From Streptococcus parasanguinis (GTDB lineage Bacteria; Bacillota; Bacilli; Lactobacillales; Streptococcaceae): DNA of 64,000 bases. Below the pieces are notes generated by a model. That model ran no database searches. It worked only from the letters and a program-made list of their open reading frames with translations, and was not told the DNA's origin. The DNA lies in the NCBI RefSeq assembly GCF_023109675.1, contig NZ_JALDUR010000001.1, positions 101,097 through 165,096 of the forward strand, given 5' to 3'. How positions within the stretch are numbered: position 1 is the first letter of the stretch; every line of letters starts with the position of its first letter. The translations under genes were made by a program, and so were the position numbers. Positions 1 to 7,927 of this stretch are shown here, one piece after another.

Positions 1-129
1 CGAGCTTAGAGATATTGATCCTGAGGAGCGAAGCGACGTGAGGGCTATAGCGTAAAATGAAAAAAGCCTGTAAGGCGTAACCGAACTTAGAGATATTGAT
101 CCTGAGGAGTGAAGCGACGTGAGGGCTAT
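1..129. repeat. Direct repeat, two 48-bp units
   Basis: Bases 1-48 and 82-129 are near-identical, differing at two positions, with a period of 81 bp. Each unit contains the pseudo-palindromic core GAGGAGYGAAGCGACGTGAGG. No open frame spans them. The first unit starts at the window edge, so more copies may lie outside. Function unknown; probably an intergenic repeat family downstream of a gene outside the window. Confidence 0.7.
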
Positions 130-231
130 CACTTACCAGAGTCATGTTTATATTCAAAGAATAAAAGAGAAAAAATAGAGTTTCGTGAGAAGCTTCTTTT
201 TTTGGATTTTCTAGTCAAAAATAGTGCAAAT

Positions 232-246
232 ATGCAAACGATTGCT
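232..246 (+). promoter_or_regulatory. cre site (CcpA operator) upstream of pgi
   Basis: ATGCAAACGATTGCT matches the Gram-positive cre consensus WTGNAANCGNWNNCW at every position. It lies about 70 bp upstream of the predicted pgi -35 element. That position would fit either activation or repression of pgi by CcpA in response to sugar; binding is inferred. Confidence 0.6.
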
Positions 247-295
247 ATTGCGTCGTTGCTTGATTTGTGAAAATAAAAAAATTAGCAAATGAAAA

Positions 296-345
296 CGCTT
301 TACAGGGTGGTTTCCCTTGATAAAATTCCTGTAAAGCGATATCAT
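296..345 (+). promoter_or_regulatory. pgi promoter overlapped by an 11-bp inverted repeat
   Basis: The predicted -35 is TTGATA (317-322) and the -10 is TATCAT (340-345), with a 17-bp spacer. A perfect inverted repeat, CGCTTTACAGG (296-306) and CCTGTAAAGCG (328-338), flanks the -35, and its right arm fills the spacer. The left arm begins in a second, imperfect cre-like string (TGAAAACGCTTTACA). The arrangement looks like a repressor operator. Confidence 0.5.
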
Positions 346-373
346 AGAGAAGAAGAAATTTTGGAGGAATAAC

Positions 374-1723
374 ATGTCTCATATTAAATTTGACTACTCA
401 AAAGTTTTGGGTAAATTTGTTGCCCCACATGAAGTGGAATATATGCAACCACAAGTGACTGCAGCTGATGAATTGATCCGTAAAGGAACAGGTGCTGGTA
501 GTGACTTCCTAGGTTGGTTGGACCTTCCTGAAAATTATGACCGTGAAGAATTTGACCGCATCTTGAAAGCTGCTGAACAAATCAAAGCAGACAGCGATGT
601 TTTGGTCGTGATCGGTATCGGTGGATCATACCTTGGAGCGAAAGCTGCCATTGACTTCTTGAACCACCACTTTGCAAACTTGCAAACAAAAGAAGAACGC
701 AAAGCGCCACAAATCCTTTACGCTGGAAACTCCATCTCATCTACTTACCTTGCTGACTTGGTAGAGTATGTTTCAGATAAAGATTTCTCAGTCAACGTGA
801 TTTCTAAATCAGGTACAACAACTGAACCAGCGATCGCTTTCCGTGTCTTCAAAGAACTCTTGGTGAAGAAATATGGTCAAGAAGAAGCCAATAAACGGAT
901 CTACGCGACAACTGACCGTGCCAAAGGTGCTGTAAAAGTAGAAGCAGATGCCAATGGTTGGGAAACATTTGTAGTTCCAGATGATATCGGTGGACGCTTC
1001 TCAGTCTTGACACCAGTTGGATTGCTTCCAATTGCTGCATCAGGCGCAGATATCAAAGCCCTTATGGAAGGTGCAAACGCAGCTCGTAAAGACTACACTT
1101 CAGATAAAATCTCTGAAAACGAAGCATACCAATACGCAGCAGTTCGTAACATCCTTTACCGTAAAGGATATGCTACCGAAATCTTGGTAAACTACGAGCC
1201 ATCCCTTCAATACTTCTCAGAATGGTGGAAACAATTGGCTGGTGAGTCAGAAGGAAAAGACCAAAAAGGGATCTACCCAACTTCAGCTAACTTCTCAACA
1301 GACTTGCACTCATTGGGTCAGTTTATCCAAGAAGGAACTCGTATCATGTTTGAAACAGTTGTCCGTGTGGACAAACCACGTAAGAACGTGATCATCCCTA
1401 CATTGGAAGAAGACCTTGATGGACTTGGTTACCTCCAAGGAAAAGACGTTGACTTCGTAAACAAAAAAGCAACTGACGGTGTTCTTCTTGCCCACACTGA
1501 CGGTGACGTGCCAAACATGTACGTAACTCTTCCTGAGCAAGATGCCTTCACTCTTGGTTATGCCATCTACTTCTTCGAATTGGCCATCGCCCTTTCAGGT
1601 TACTTGAACGCGATCAACCCATTTGACCAACCAGGTGTTGAAGCCTACAAGAAAAATATGTTTGCCCTTCTTGGTAAACCAGGATTTGAAGAACTTGGAG
1701 CAGAACTCAACGCTCGTCTTTAA
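374..1723 (+). CDS. pgi: Glucose-6-phosphate isomerase
   Basis: Interconverts glucose-6-phosphate and fructose-6-phosphate in the cytoplasm, the second step of glycolysis. The 449-residue protein has the usual length for streptococcal Pgi. Visible signatures are the phosphosugar-binding loop [12 protein letters not shown], the [10 protein letters not shown] segment, the [14 protein letters not shown] block that matches PGI signature 1, and the C-terminal Gln/Lys-containing active-site segment ([13 protein letters not shown]). The start is an ATG preceded by TTGGAGGAA. It is monocistronic: its own promoter lies upstream and a terminator follows at once. Codon use is strongly biased, as expected for a highly expressed glycolytic gene. 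Confidence 0.98.
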   Translation: MSHIKFDYSKVLGKFVAPHEVEYMQPQVTAADELIRKGTGAGSDFLGWLDLPENYDREEFDRILKAAEQIKADSDVLVVIGIGGSYLGAKAAIDFLNHHFANLQTKEERKAPQILYAGNSISSTYLADLVEYVSDKDFSVNVISKSGTTTEPAIAFRVFKELLVKKYGQEEANKRIYATTDRAKGAVKVEADANGWETFVVPDDIGGRFSVLTPVGLLPIAASGADIKALMEGANAARKDYTSDKISENEAYQYAAVRNILYRKGYATEILVNYEPSLQYFSEWWKQLAGESEGKDQKGIYPTSANFSTDLHSLGQFIQEGTRIMFETVVRVDKPRKNVIIPTLEEDLDGLGYLQGKDVDFVNKKATDGVLLAHTDGDVPNMYVTLPEQDAFTLGYAIYFFELAIALSGYLNAINPFDQPGVEAYKKNMFALLGKPGFEELGAELNARL

Positions 1724-1732
1724 TCAATAGAC

Positions 1733-1761
1733 AAAACGGCTTCGTAAGAGGTCGTTTTTTT
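1733..1761 (+). terminator. Intrinsic terminator after pgi
   Basis: An AAAACGGC/GGTCGTTTT imperfect stem with a short loop is followed by seven T residues. The hairpin recurs after two later blocks (4632 and 6634) with small changes, so it travels with the duplicated segment. Confidence 0.75.
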
Positions 1762-1907
1762 GTATCTATTTCCCCATTTAGTGATGAATTGGTGCCTTCA
1801 GGTGATTTATGATATAGTAGAAGGAGCATTTTTATACTTTGTTCATCAAATGATTTTCACTCACTATGATCATCAAATGAGACAAAGAGAATCAAAAAGG
1901 AGAGAGT
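1733..1907 (+). repeat. Duplicated promoter/leader segment, copy 1
   Basis: This stretch (terminator, promoter and about 90 bp of leader) is almost identical to 4632-4805. It precedes the first array gene just as copy 2 precedes that gene's paralogue. The shared promoter is TTGGTG (1789-1794), 18 bp, TATAGT (1813-1818). The leader includes the shared string GTTCATCAAATGATTTTCAC and an AAGGAGAGAGT ribosome-binding site. It marks the left edge of a tandem segmental duplication. Confidence 0.85.
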
Positions 1908-2813
1908 ATGACAAGAGAAGATAAACAGTCTTTTGCAGTGCCGGAAGAGGAGCAAATAAAGGAATCTTTTCCCAATGAACTTCAAAAAGATCAGTTAGAG
2001 GCAACTGTTGAGATGCGATCCAAACGTAATTGGAAAAAAATAATTTTATTATCAATGTTGGCTTTAATCATCATGTTATGCGGAGTGATTAGTTTATTAT
2101 TTGGTAAAATTGCTGGTTATGCATGGGGGAAGTCTGCTCAGACAGTCAAAGAATCCCAACGTTTCGAACTCTTAACTCGAGTGAAAGAGGAGGCGAAAAA
2201 AACAAAAACTGGTTTCGTATCCAAAAAAAATGACGTCATCTTTTTATGGACACTTAAGGATTTAGGTTTGTTAAGTTATAATAATTCATCTAAACTTGGA
2301 TTAACAGCGGATCAGATTGTAGAAAATTATGGTTTAGCTTCATAAGCTAGATATAATCAAGATGGATTAAGTCTAAGTTGGACTAATTTGATCGGTTCAA
2401 ACCAGCAAGACTTAAGTTTTGAATTTGAAAAATATAATAATAACTATTATTTAAAGAGTGTATCCATTCGAGACTTGTATGGCTTATCTTCCCAAAAGAT
2501 ATCTAAAGAACAAAAAGAAAATAGTGACGATAGTGCATATGAATTTCGTTTGACGACAGAAGAGTATCAAAATCTGATGAAAGGAGATAAAAACACTGGA
2601 AAAGGCGGGACTCCATTGTCAGAAATCTTGAAAAAACATCGGGCATCCGTTGAAATAGAGACCGAGAAAAAAATAACAAGTGAAGGAGAAGAATATAAAT
2701 CTAATAGAGTGCTTGCGAATGTAACCTATCAAGTAGATGGTGATTATAAAACATTTCTATTTGTGGCGCAGCCAGATGGAGAATTTCTTTACATTGGATC
2801 GAAACGCTTCTAA
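1908..2813 (+). pseudogene. Array paralogue A1, interrupted by an in-frame stop
   Basis: The reading frame is open from ATG 1908 to 2342, hits TAA at 2343-2345, and continues in the same frame to 2813. Both halves align end to end with the intact paralogue at 4806-5747, so this is one gene with a single nonsense codon. Features: a charged cytoplasmic N-terminus (shorter than in the paralogue), one membrane helix (near residues 45-72), and an exported domain. That domain has a first module ending in the YGLAS motif, where the stop falls, and a second module with the pattern GDKNTGKGGTPLSEILKKH. The product would be truncated after the first half-module. Function unknown. Confidence 0.8.
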
Positions 2814-2829
2814 GGGAGATTAATGAAAA

Positions 2830-3630
2830 ATGAAAATAAATCGACTTATGAAATCAAATAATAGTTGGTGGAATGATAAACTTAGAAGAGTTGGAAAAGA
2901 TTTTTGGATTGCTTCTTCTATTGGGTACATTTTGCTAGGAATGATTATAGGGCTGGCTATCGGTTATTCTAAAGGTGTTAATATGATTACTAAAAAAGCC
3001 TATCCTGTGCTAAAAACACGTACAAAAAATAGTCGCTCCATACGTGATCAATCTAAAAAGATTATAGCTCCAAAAGATTCTGCTTTTTCTTGGAACATAT
3101 CCCAGCTTTTAGAATTGAAGTTTGGGAGTCGAGAAAACCCTAAACAAGGTGTCATGATTGATGATTTCTTAGAGAAATATGGAAAAGCTCAAGAGGCATT
3201 AATTCATGATGATAAAATTGAGTTAATATGGCAAAACCTTGATAAATCTGACGTTAATGAGAATAGTTCTAATGAGATGATATTTGCTTATTTTGAGAAA
3301 GCAGAGGGAAGGTATTACCTTAAAAGCATTAATTATGACAGAAATTCTAATGATTTAGAGAAAGATCAGATGCCTGCCGATAAATATAACGGTCTGAAAG
3401 TAGGGAATCCAGAAACCGGGAAAGGTGGAGTTTCATATTCAGAAGTACTTAAAAATAATCATTCAGGGTCTATCATGATGTCGGCAGACCAAGATAAAAT
3501 CACTCATGAAAATAAAACGAAAATGGTAATTGAATTTAAAAAAATATCATATAAAAAAATATATAAACTAACATTCTATAAACAAGAAAACGGAGATTAC
3601 TGTTTGGCGACAAAAGAGGAAAGTAAATAG
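2830..3630 (+). CDS. Array paralogue B1, single-pass membrane protein of unknown function
   Basis: A 266-residue protein with a basic N-terminus, one hydrophobic helix rich in Gly/Ile (about residues 27-48, IGYILLGMIIGLAIGYSKG) and a predicted extracellular C-terminus. It is paralogous to the protein at 5766-6581, sharing GVNxxTKKAYPxL just after the helix and the pattern LKVGxPxTGKxGxSYxEVLxxN in the second module. A first module contains the recurrent EKYGKA motif. It starts 17 bp after gene A1 and is probably co-transcribed. Codon use is AT-richer than in its paralogue, fitting older divergence or decay. I do not recognise a named family. Confidence 0.75.
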   Translation: MKINRLMKSNNSWWNDKLRRVGKDFWIASSIGYILLGMIIGLAIGYSKGVNMITKKAYPVLKTRTKNSRSIRDQSKKIIAPKDSAFSWNISQLLELKFGSRENPKQGVMIDDFLEKYGKAQEALIHDDKIELIWQNLDKSDVNENSSNEMIFAYFEKAEGRYYLKSINYDRNSNDLEKDQMPADKYNGLKVGNPETGKGGVSYSEVLKNNHSGSIMMSADQDKITHENKTKMVIEFKKISYKKIYKLTFYKQENGDYCLATKEESK

Positions 3631-3741
3631 AACATTCATTTCATGAAATACTTGGTGACTAGAATGGGGAAGACATATATATACTGTGATACAGTTTTTA
3701 ATGCTATAGTAGGGTAAGATAATAAAGTTAAGGAGTACGAC

Positions 3742-4633
3742 ATGTCAAGAGGAAGAAAAGTACAACGTGAATGGTCTAAGAATCATGGGAATCTGTACTC
3801 TTTTCCGAGTGCATTTTCGGATGAAGGACCTCAAGGGGCGATTTTTGAAGATCAAAAGAAACAAATAGGATTTCGGATTTCACGTAACATAATCCGAGTA
3901 CTCTTGTCAGTGATCGTTGTATTCGTATTTTTTCTGATAGGAGTCTGGTATTATAAAAAAACAGTCGTTCATAGACCCGAAAATAAGATCATAAGATCTT
4001 CGGAAAGATATCAAAAAAAGAAATCTTCTACCAGCTCCTCGAATATTCAAGCGAGCAAAAGTGAGAATAAAAAAATTGGACAGATATTGAAAAAAGAAAA
4101 TTCTGAGTGGGTTGATCCGTCTCAAGTAAGAGTTTTTTCAGTTGATGAAGTCTTTGAGCTAATGGATGCTACAAAGAAGCAAACGCTAACGCCTTCAGAA
4201 ATAATTGAGAAATATGGAAAGGCGTTTGCAGGTTTACTTGATTATGATTCCTCGGGGAAAGAACGGGTAACCTTTTATTATAAGCTTTCTGACCAACAGG
4301 GTTTTTTCAAAATTATTATTAATGAGTTTGAAGGAAAAAGTCGTGTCGAGCGTGTCTATCTTGAAGTTACTAAAGCTCAAGCGGGCAAGGCGAATAAAAC
4401 TTTAGAAGAATATCGTTCTTATTTGCCTAAAAGTGGTCAGGAAGGGATTGGGTTAATGGAGGCTATAAGCCAGTTTGGAATCCCTAAGAACAGTTACAGT
4501 AACAACCTGTATGAAGGGGAAAATAGTTATATATATCCTATACTTTACAACTGATCAAAGAAAAATAACCTTATCATTTAAAAAGAATCAGCAAGGGGAA
4601 TACCGACTTGAGAATGTAACAGCATTTGGATAA
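3742..4633 (+). pseudogene. Array paralogue C, frameshifted near its 3' end
   Basis: The frame from ATG 3742 ends at TGA 4552-4554. After a TATATATAT tract (4528-4536) the next frame continues with residues typical of the family C-terminus (TTDQRKITLSFKK, then a GEYRLEN segment) and stops at 4631-4633. Restoring one TA unit rejoins the frames. Features: a basic N-terminal tail, a membrane helix near residues 52-72, a Ser/Lys-rich linker, one EKYGKA module, and a second module (GQEGIGLMEAISQFGIPKN) more like those of the proteins at 10541 and 11498. It has its own -10 (TATAGT, about 3704-3709). The change could be decay or slippage-type variation. Confidence 0.7.
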
Positions 4634-4660
4634 AACGATCTCGCAAGAGGTCGTTTTTTT
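4632..4660 (+). terminator. Intrinsic terminator after gene C
   Basis: AAAACGATCTC and GAGGTCGTTTT form an 11-bp stem around a GCAA tetraloop, followed by a run of T. It overlaps the stop codon of the reconstructed gene C and is homologous to the hairpins at 1733 and 6634. Confidence 0.8.
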
Positions 4661-4805
4661 GTGCCTATTTCCCCATTTAGTGATGAATTGGCGCCATCAG
4701 GAGATTTATGATATAGTAGAAGGAGCATTTTTATACTTTGTTCATCAAATGATTTTCACTCACTGTGATCATCAAATGAGACAAAGAGAATCAAAAGGAG
4801 AGAGT
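4632..4805 (+). repeat. Duplicated promoter/leader segment, copy 2
   Basis: Near-identical to 1733-1907, including the terminator hairpin, the TATAGT -10 and the leader up to the start codon. It sets the start of the following gene at ATG 4806, because any upstream in-frame start would run through the terminator and the promoter. Confidence 0.85.
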
Positions 4806-5747
4806 ATGACTACAGAAGATAAACAGCCTTTTTCAGTGCCGGAAGAGCCACAGATGCAAGAGACACCACAAGGAGAAGGACAGGTGAGAGGAGTTCAAAT
4901 GCAGGGCCCTGCTTATCCATTTGAAGAAACAAATCCACAAATGCTTCCGCCTCAGTGGTCCTATCCAACTAAGCCAAAGCACAAGTGGAAAAAATTAGTA
5001 CTATTTTCACTTTTAGCGCTTGTGATTAGTGGGCTTTTCGGTGGTGTGAGCGGATATATTTGGGGACAATCCTCTCAAACAAGTAAGGAGTCGCAACGAT
5101 TTAAACGTTTAGAACGTGCAAAGACCGAAGCAAATGAAACAAAAGCAGGTTTTGTAACGGATAAAGAAAAGGTCATTTTCACATGGACTTTCAAGGATCT
5201 TGGCTTGTTGAGTTACACCAATCGGGAAGGTTATGGTTTGACAGCAGATCAGATTGTAGAAGTCTATGGGTTAGCATCCAGTGTTGAATATAAAAAGAAT
5301 GCAATGGAGTTTACTTGGAATGACTCAAAGGCTACTGAACATCAGAATTTGAGAATGAGATTTGACGAAGTCGATGGCAATTATTATTTAAAAAGTGTGT
5401 CCGTGACGGAATTAGATGAATTGTATGAGCATAAAAATCCAGAGGATGATGATGATAGCGATGATGCCTCGAGCAATCGCGCCTTGACTGAAAAGGAATT
5501 TCGAAGTCTGAAAAAAGGAAACAAGCAGACAGGGCAAGGTGGGACAAGATTATCTGAGTTTTTGAAAAAACATCGAAAAACCGTCGAAATTGGGACAGAG
5601 CGCAAACTAACTGCCAATGGGGAAACATTTAAGTCTACACGTGTAGTGGCTACAGTACTCTGTGAGGTTGATGGGGATTTTAAAGTTTTGAAATTTTTAG
5701 CACAGCCTGATGAAGAATTTCGCTATATTGGTGCGGAACTAAATTAA
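4806..5747 (+). CDS. Array paralogue A2, single-pass membrane protein of unknown function
   Basis: The intact 313-residue partner of the broken gene at 1908. Order: an acidic then Pro/Gln-rich cytoplasmic tail (about residues 1-58), a short basic stretch, a membrane helix (about 62-84, LVLFSLLALVISGLFGGVSG), and a first exported module ending in QIVEVYGLASSVEY. A second module follows with LKKGNKQTGQGGTRLSEFLKKH and a C-terminal strand pair ending in DGDFKVLKFLAQ. An Asp-rich loop (DDDDSDDAS) separates the modules. The ATG is preceded by AAAAGGAGAGAGT. It is followed after 18 bp by B2, matching the A1-B1 order. The paired modules loosely recall BamE/BLIP-type folds; this is only a pattern-level guess. 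Confidence 0.8.
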   Translation: MTTEDKQPFSVPEEPQMQETPQGEGQVRGVQMQGPAYPFEETNPQMLPPQWSYPTKPKHKWKKLVLFSLLALVISGLFGGVSGYIWGQSSQTSKESQRFKRLERAKTEANETKAGFVTDKEKVIFTWTFKDLGLLSYTNREGYGLTADQIVEVYGLASSVEYKKNAMEFTWNDSKATEHQNLRMRFDEVDGNYYLKSVSVTELDELYEHKNPEDDDDSDDASSNRALTEKEFRSLKKGNKQTGQGGTRLSEFLKKHRKTVEIGTERKLTANGETFKSTRVVATVLCEVDGDFKVLKFLAQPDEEFRYIGAELN

Positions 5748-5765
5748 GAGGAGGATAGAAGAGAG

Positions 5766-6581
5766 ATGAGTATAAATCAAACACAGGTACCCTTTGGTGT
5801 ACCAGTAAATCCTGGCCCTCAAAAAAGCGGAAAGGGCTTGTTCATTGGATGTGTGATTGGGTCAATTGTTTTAGGATTAGTGATTGGTCTTATTATTGGC
5901 CATTCTTTTGGTGTGAATGCCGTAACCAAGAAAGCTTATCCCCGTTTACATACCACTGCAGATAGTACAGTCTCAAAACGCGATATATCTTCTCGCTATA
6001 TAGACCCAAAAGAGACAGCATTTGATTGGGATATTTCAAATCTCGGAGACTTGAAATTCGCTACCTACGATGACAAAGAGGATGCGATGTCTATCGAAGA
6101 GGTCGTAAAGAAGTATGGGAAAGCTTTAAAAGGTTCATTTAATGGGACAACTGTTGAGTTAGAATGGGGCAAACTCGAGAGGGACGATACAGATGAAGAA
6201 AGCACCGATTATAAGACCGCTAACGAGATGAATCTGACCTTTATGAAAATAGATGGTCATTATTATCTACGCAATCTATATTTCTCAGAAGATTATGACA
6301 CAGCGGATGCCAATCCAATGGCGACCGATGATTATGATAAATTGAAAGTAGGAGATCCCAAAACAGGGAAGGATGGAATATCTTATAAAGAAGTTCTTAG
6401 TAGCAATACCCCATCCTCTATTTCGATAAGAGCAGACCAGGACTATAAAACTAAGGCCATTACGAATGAAATGGAAATCCGTTTTAAGTCATCTGGATCA
6501 GATGAAGATGAATATAAATTAAAATTTATCCAGCAAGCAGATGGGGATTATCGTTTGGCTTTAAAAGGAGATGAAGATTAG
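5766..6581 (+). CDS. Array paralogue B2, single-pass membrane protein of unknown function
   Basis: A 271-residue protein with a short N-terminal tail, a membrane helix (about residues 23-45, rich in Gly/Ile/Val) and an exported part paralogous to 2830-3630. Module 1 holds KKYGKALKGSFNGTTVELEW. Module 2 holds LKVGDPKTGKDGISYKEVLS and ends with the family signature GDYRLALKG. The start is ATG 5766 behind GAGGAGGATAGAAGAG. It forms an operon with A2 and is followed by a terminator at 6634. Because A1-B1 and A2-B2 share gene order and promoter, this pair arose by tandem duplication around gene C. Confidence 0.8.
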   Translation: MSINQTQVPFGVPVNPGPQKSGKGLFIGCVIGSIVLGLVIGLIIGHSFGVNAVTKKAYPRLHTTADSTVSKRDISSRYIDPKETAFDWDISNLGDLKFATYDDKEDAMSIEEVVKKYGKALKGSFNGTTVELEWGKLERDDTDEESTDYKTANEMNLTFMKIDGHYYLRNLYFSEDYDTADANPMATDDYDKLKVGDPKTGKDGISYKEVLSSNTPSSISIRADQDYKTKAITNEMEIRFKSSGSDEDEYKLKFIQQADGDYRLALKGDED

Positions 6582-6633
6582 AAAGGAAATCGGTCTTTAA
6601 AAAGGAAGGTCCATATATTCTCGTTTGTACCCG

Positions 6634-6661
6634 AACGACTTCGCAAGAGGTCGTTTTTTTT
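6634..6661 (+). terminator. Intrinsic terminator after paralogue B2
   Basis: An AACGACTTC/GAGGTCGTT stem with a GCAA loop is followed by nine or more T. It is the third member of the repeated terminator family in this array. Confidence 0.8.
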
Positions 6662-6921
6662 TTACTTGTAAAGTAATTTCATAAACTTTCCCCTTAGATT
6701 CAATTATAAAAACACTAACTAGTTATTATTTTCGATCATTTGCTAATCTCATTTCTAAAATACTGATGATACAGGGTTTCTAGCTAGACAATAGCTATAG
6801 ACACGTATTTTATACTCAAATCCTTTAATATAAAAAGTTATTTGAACATAAAAGTTGTCATTTGTTGTTTCATATTATAAAATGAAAGGTGAATGAAAAT
6901 AATTGAAAAAGGAATGAAAAT
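6662..6921 (+). promoter_or_regulatory. AT-rich intergenic with promoter for the Ser-rich LPxTG gene
   Basis: Very AT-rich, with no gene visible. The best promoter candidate is TTGTCA (6855-6860), 15 bp, TATAAA (6876-6881), followed by AAAAAGGAATG as the ribosome-binding site for ATG 6922. The short spacer makes the -35 uncertain. Nothing else was recognised in this stretch. Confidence 0.35.
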
Positions 6922-7809
6922 ATGAAAAAGAACTTGGCTAAATTCTTGTTACTTTCATCTATGCTTGGTGGAATGGCAATTGCCCAACCAGTATCTGCGA
7001 ATACAAAAGCTGCGGTTTATGAGTACAAAAATGGTCAGCTAGACCTTGTTCAAAAACCAACATATGAAGGTTTCGAATCGAATCAGCTTTCTTTGAAATT
7101 GAAAACAGGTCGTGTCGATGTAGTGGGAGCGCGTGAAGGCAAGAAAGAAAGTGCGCATGATGCGGGAGCCTACCAATTTGCATTGATCTACAAATCTGAA
7201 GGTGGCGAAGAAGAGACAGTTGCTAAAGGGCAAAATACAGCAGATGGGACGATCGAATTTGATGATGTGGATCTCTCTGGACTGAATTCTGGAACTGTTA
7301 AACTCTACATTCGTTAGACTACAAAAGATGATGGTCGCTTTAAACAGTTGGATAATGGAGAAGGGGAAGTAACAGTGTCCCTTGCTTACGATGGATCAGG
7401 ACGCTTGATGGTGGATTCACTTGAAAGTTCCAACCCAATTTATCGTAATTTCATTGCAGGCTATAAAAGCCCTGGTACAGATGGGTCGACTTCACCAAGT
7501 ACAACAAGCCCATCCTCAAGCTCAAGTAGCTCATCTTCTAGTTCAAGTAGCTCAAGTAGTTCGTCTTCAAGCTCAAGTAGCTCATCGAGCTCATCTTCAA
7601 GCAGCTCATCTTCAAGCTCCTCAAGTTCAACTTCTTCATCGAGCTCAAGCTCTTCTTCTAGTTCTTCCTCACATTCAAGCGACTCAAGCAAATCTGTAGT
7701 TGGCCGTTTATTGCCAAAAACAGGTCAAGAAACAGGTGTCGTTTTGGCAACATTGGGCTTGCTCTCACTTGCAGGGATTGCTATTGTCTCCCTTCGCAAG
7801 AAATTTTAA
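6922..7809 (+). pseudogene. Ser-rich LPxTG wall-anchored protein, interrupted by an in-frame amber codon
   Basis: The frame opened by ATG 6922 stops at TAG 7315-7317 and continues in the same frame to 7809. Reconstructed protein, about 295 residues: a signal peptide (MKKNLAKF..., cleavage likely after PVSAN), one compact domain of about 150 residues, a Ser linker (roughly residues 190-255, almost pure Ser), the sorting signal LPKTG (7711-7725), a hydrophobic helix and a basic tail. The domain has the phrase AGAYQFALIYK plus TADGTIEFDDVDLSG, similar to pilin isopeptide-linker (Spy0128-like) domains; this is tentative. The amber codon falls inside that domain, so the product would be secreted but not anchored unless read through. 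Confidence 0.75.
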
Positions 7810-7820
7810 GATAAGCATCT

Positions 7821-7850
7821 AAAAGGTCGGATATCTCTCCGATCTTTTTT
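7821..7850 (+). terminator. Intrinsic terminator after the Ser-rich LPxTG gene
   Basis: AAAAGGTCGGA (7821-7831) pairs with TCCGATCTTTT (7838-7848) and T residues follow. Confidence 0.8.
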
Positions 7851-7868
7851 AGTCCATCCAGACAGGAG

Positions 7869-7897
7869 TTGGTCCTTGCTTGGTTTTATGTTATAGT
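7869..7897 (+). promoter_or_regulatory. Promoter of array paralogue D
   Basis: TTGGTC (7869-7874), a 17-bp spacer and TATAGT (7892-7897) with an upstream TATG extension. The -35/-10 pair matches that of the A1 and A2 promoters (TTGGTG/TATAGT), suggesting a common origin. Confidence 0.6.
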
Positions 7898-7927
7898 AGA
7901 AGAGAAGAATAAAAAGGAGAATTCGAA

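Noticed and set aside
2388-2813. Independent 141-residue gene starting at 2388
   Set aside because: It lies in the same frame as 1908-2342, aligns with the second half of the intact paralogue, and has no ribosome-binding site. It is the distal part of a gene with a nonsense codon.
4626-4805. N-terminal extension of paralogue A2 from a TTG at 4626
   Set aside because: The frame would run through the terminator at 4632-4660 and the promoter, and the duplicated leader places the start at ATG 4806 with a good ribosome-binding site.
7348-7809. Independent gene for a Ser-rich protein without signal peptide
   Set aside because: Same frame as the upstream signal-peptide ORF across a single TAG; a sorting signal without a secretion signal makes no sense alone.
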